This document shows, piece by piece, positions 5,933-7,008 of a DNA stretch of 7,008 bases (position 1 is its first letter; the number at the start of each line of letters is the position of its first letter). Source of the DNA: Methylotenera sp. (GTDB taxonomy: Bacteria; Pseudomonadota; Gammaproteobacteria; Burkholderiales; Methylophilaceae). Under the pieces are notes generated by a model. That model ran no database searches. It saw only the letters and a program-made list of their open reading frames with translations, and was not told the DNA's origin. A program made the position numbers and the translations under genes. The DNA lies in contig SXVG01000017.1 of the NCBI GenBank assembly GCA_005791685.1, forward strand, positions 1 through 7,008, read 5' to 3'.

Positions 5933-7008
5933 ATGATTTCAACGTTGTTTAAAAAAATATTCGGTAGCCGTAACGAAAGACTGGTCAAGCAGTATGCACA
6001 AAAAGTGCACAGCATTAATGCCTTAGAGCCTAGTATGCAAGCCTTGTCGGATGAGGCGCTGAAAGCCAAGACGGCAGAATTTAAACAACGCTACGCCAAT
6101 GGCGAAACCTTAGAGCAATTGCTGCCAGAAGCCTTTGCCGTGGTGCGTGAAGCCGGTAAGCGCGTGTTGGCCATGCGCCATTTTGATGTGCAATTGATCG
6201 GTGGCATGGTGTTAAATGCCGGCAAGATAGGTGAAATGCGTACTGGTGAGGGTAAGACTTTGGTCGCCACCTTGCCGGTCTATTTAAATGCCTTAACCGG
6301 TAAAGGCGTGCACGTGGTGACCGTCAATGATTATTTGGCTAAGCGCGATGCCGAGTGGATGGGCAAGCTCTATCAATTTTTGGGTTTAAGCGTAGGTATC
6401 AACCTGTCGCAAATGCCTAATGATGCCAAGCGGGCGGCTTATGCGGCCGACATCACATAAGGTAAAAATAAAGAATACGGTTTTGACTATTTGCGCGACA
6501 ACATGGTGCACAGCCGCGACGAGCGTGTGCAGCGTGGTTTGAGTTATGCGCTGATAGACGAAGTCGATTCGATTTTAATCGACGAGGCTAGGACGCCTTT
6601 GATTATTTCTGGTCAGGCCGATGACAGCATCGCCTTATACAGCCAAATCAATGCGGTAGCAGCCAAGTTGGTGGCGCAGACCGAAGAGGAAGGCGCTGGC
6701 GACTTTTGGGCAGATGAAAAAAATCAAAACGTGGTGATGTCTGAGCAAGGCCATGAGCATGCCGAAGCCTTGTTGGCGGAATCGGGCATGTTGCCAGAGG
6801 GCTCGAGTTTGTATGAGGCGGCCAACATTACCTTGGTACACCATTTATACGCCTCTTTGCGCGCGCGCAACCTCTATCACCGCGATCAGCATTACGTGGT
6901 GCGCAATGGCGAAGTGACCATCGTCGATGAGATCAATGGCCGCATGATGCCAGGGCGTCGCTGGTCAGACGGCTTACATCAAGCGGTGGAAGCCAAAGAA
7001 GGCGTGGA
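5933..7008 (+). pseudogene. secA: Preprotein translocase ATPase SecA, N-terminal part, interrupted by in-frame TAA
   Basis: SecA is the cytoplasmic motor ATPase that drives secretory proteins through SecYEG. The frame from ATG 5933 gives 358 codons of a protein usually near 900 residues and runs off the right edge. Typical marks are MISTLFKKIFGSRNERLVKQ at the N-terminus, RHFDVQLIGGMVL with the Q-motif, the Walker A loop MRTGEGKT with Lys108, VHVVTVNDYLAKRDAEWM, Walker B DEVDSILIDEARTPLIISG beginning at Asp209, and DQHYVV plus GRRWSDGLHQAVEAKEG near the edge. Lys108 and Asp209 match E. coli numbering, so no indel has occurred. Codon 176 (6458-6460) is TAA where the family has Tyr in DITYGTNNEYG. 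The uninterrupted piece is 5933-6460 (175 residues). The same frame resumes without shift. An internal in-frame ATG at 6503 has no visible SD. The closest SD-like bases to ATG 5933 (GCGGAAAG) are unusually far, about 14 bases. Sequence error, mutation or readthrough cannot be told apart here. Confidence 0.9.
6458..6460 (+). other. In-frame TAA replacing a conserved Tyr codon of secA
   Basis: The codons around this site read ACA TAA GGT AAA AAT AAA GAA TAC. The family motif is T-Y-G-T-N-N-E-Y/F-G. One base (TAC or TAT to TAA) explains the stop; the neighbouring Lys codons replace the usual Thr and Asn. All complete genes in the window use TAA as their true stop, so TAA is not reassigned here. 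Confidence 0.9.

Noticed and set aside
6458..6460. Reassignment of TAA to tyrosine in this organism
   Set aside because: The SCO, thioesterase, hppA, dciA and M23 genes all end with TAA at family-appropriate lengths, so TAA is the ordinary stop codon here.

Overview
The window looks like chromosomal DNA from a Gram-negative proteobacterium, most likely a betaproteobacterium. The evidence is the beta-type IlvE N-terminus, and the dciA (DUF721) / M23 peptidase / secA neighbourhood, which I recall as typical of that class. Base composition is mid-range. A Nitrosomonadales or Methylophilaceae-like host is possible, but that is inference only. All five genes that are complete here (SCO, thioesterase, hppA, dciA, M23 peptidase) end in TAA. 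I see no tRNA, rRNA, CRISPR array, insertion sequence or phage gene.

Layout, left to right. Positions 1-804 (minus) hold the first 268 codons of ilvE, a branched-chain aminotransferase that runs off the left edge. A 134-bp divergent spacer separates it from a SCO1/SenC-type copper-chaperone lipoprotein (939-1514, plus). This converges, with a 6-bp gap, on a small hot-dog thioesterase closely resembling fluoroacetyl-CoA thioesterase FlK (1521-1943, minus). Behind it, after a terminator-like hairpin, lies hppA (2074-4119, minus), a membrane proton pyrophosphatase with the K+-independent signature. A 300-bp gene-free stretch with several inverted repeats follows. Next comes dciA (4420-4836, minus), divergent by 38 bp from an M23 murein peptidase (4875-5816, plus). 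Then comes secA (5933 to the right edge, plus).

The genes do not form one pathway. They are housekeeping functions: amino-acid metabolism (IlvE), cytochrome oxidase assembly (SCO), acyl-CoA hydrolysis (FlK-like), pyrophosphate-driven energy conservation (HppA), helicase loading (DciA), cell-wall remodelling (M23) and protein export (SecA). I found no new multi-gene system.

Two things stand out. First, secA carries an in-frame TAA at 6458-6460 in place of a conserved tyrosine, inside one of its most conserved motifs. The same frame continues as well-conserved SecA to the window end. Two neighbouring near-invariant residues are also changed, and the first ~72 bases of the window (the ilvE 3' part) show a similar cluster of radical transversion-type changes. 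Sequence error is my leading explanation, with genuine mutation as the alternative. Second, the FlK-like protein keeps the FlK catalytic triad but has Met in place of the Phe36 gate residue, so its substrate is an open question.
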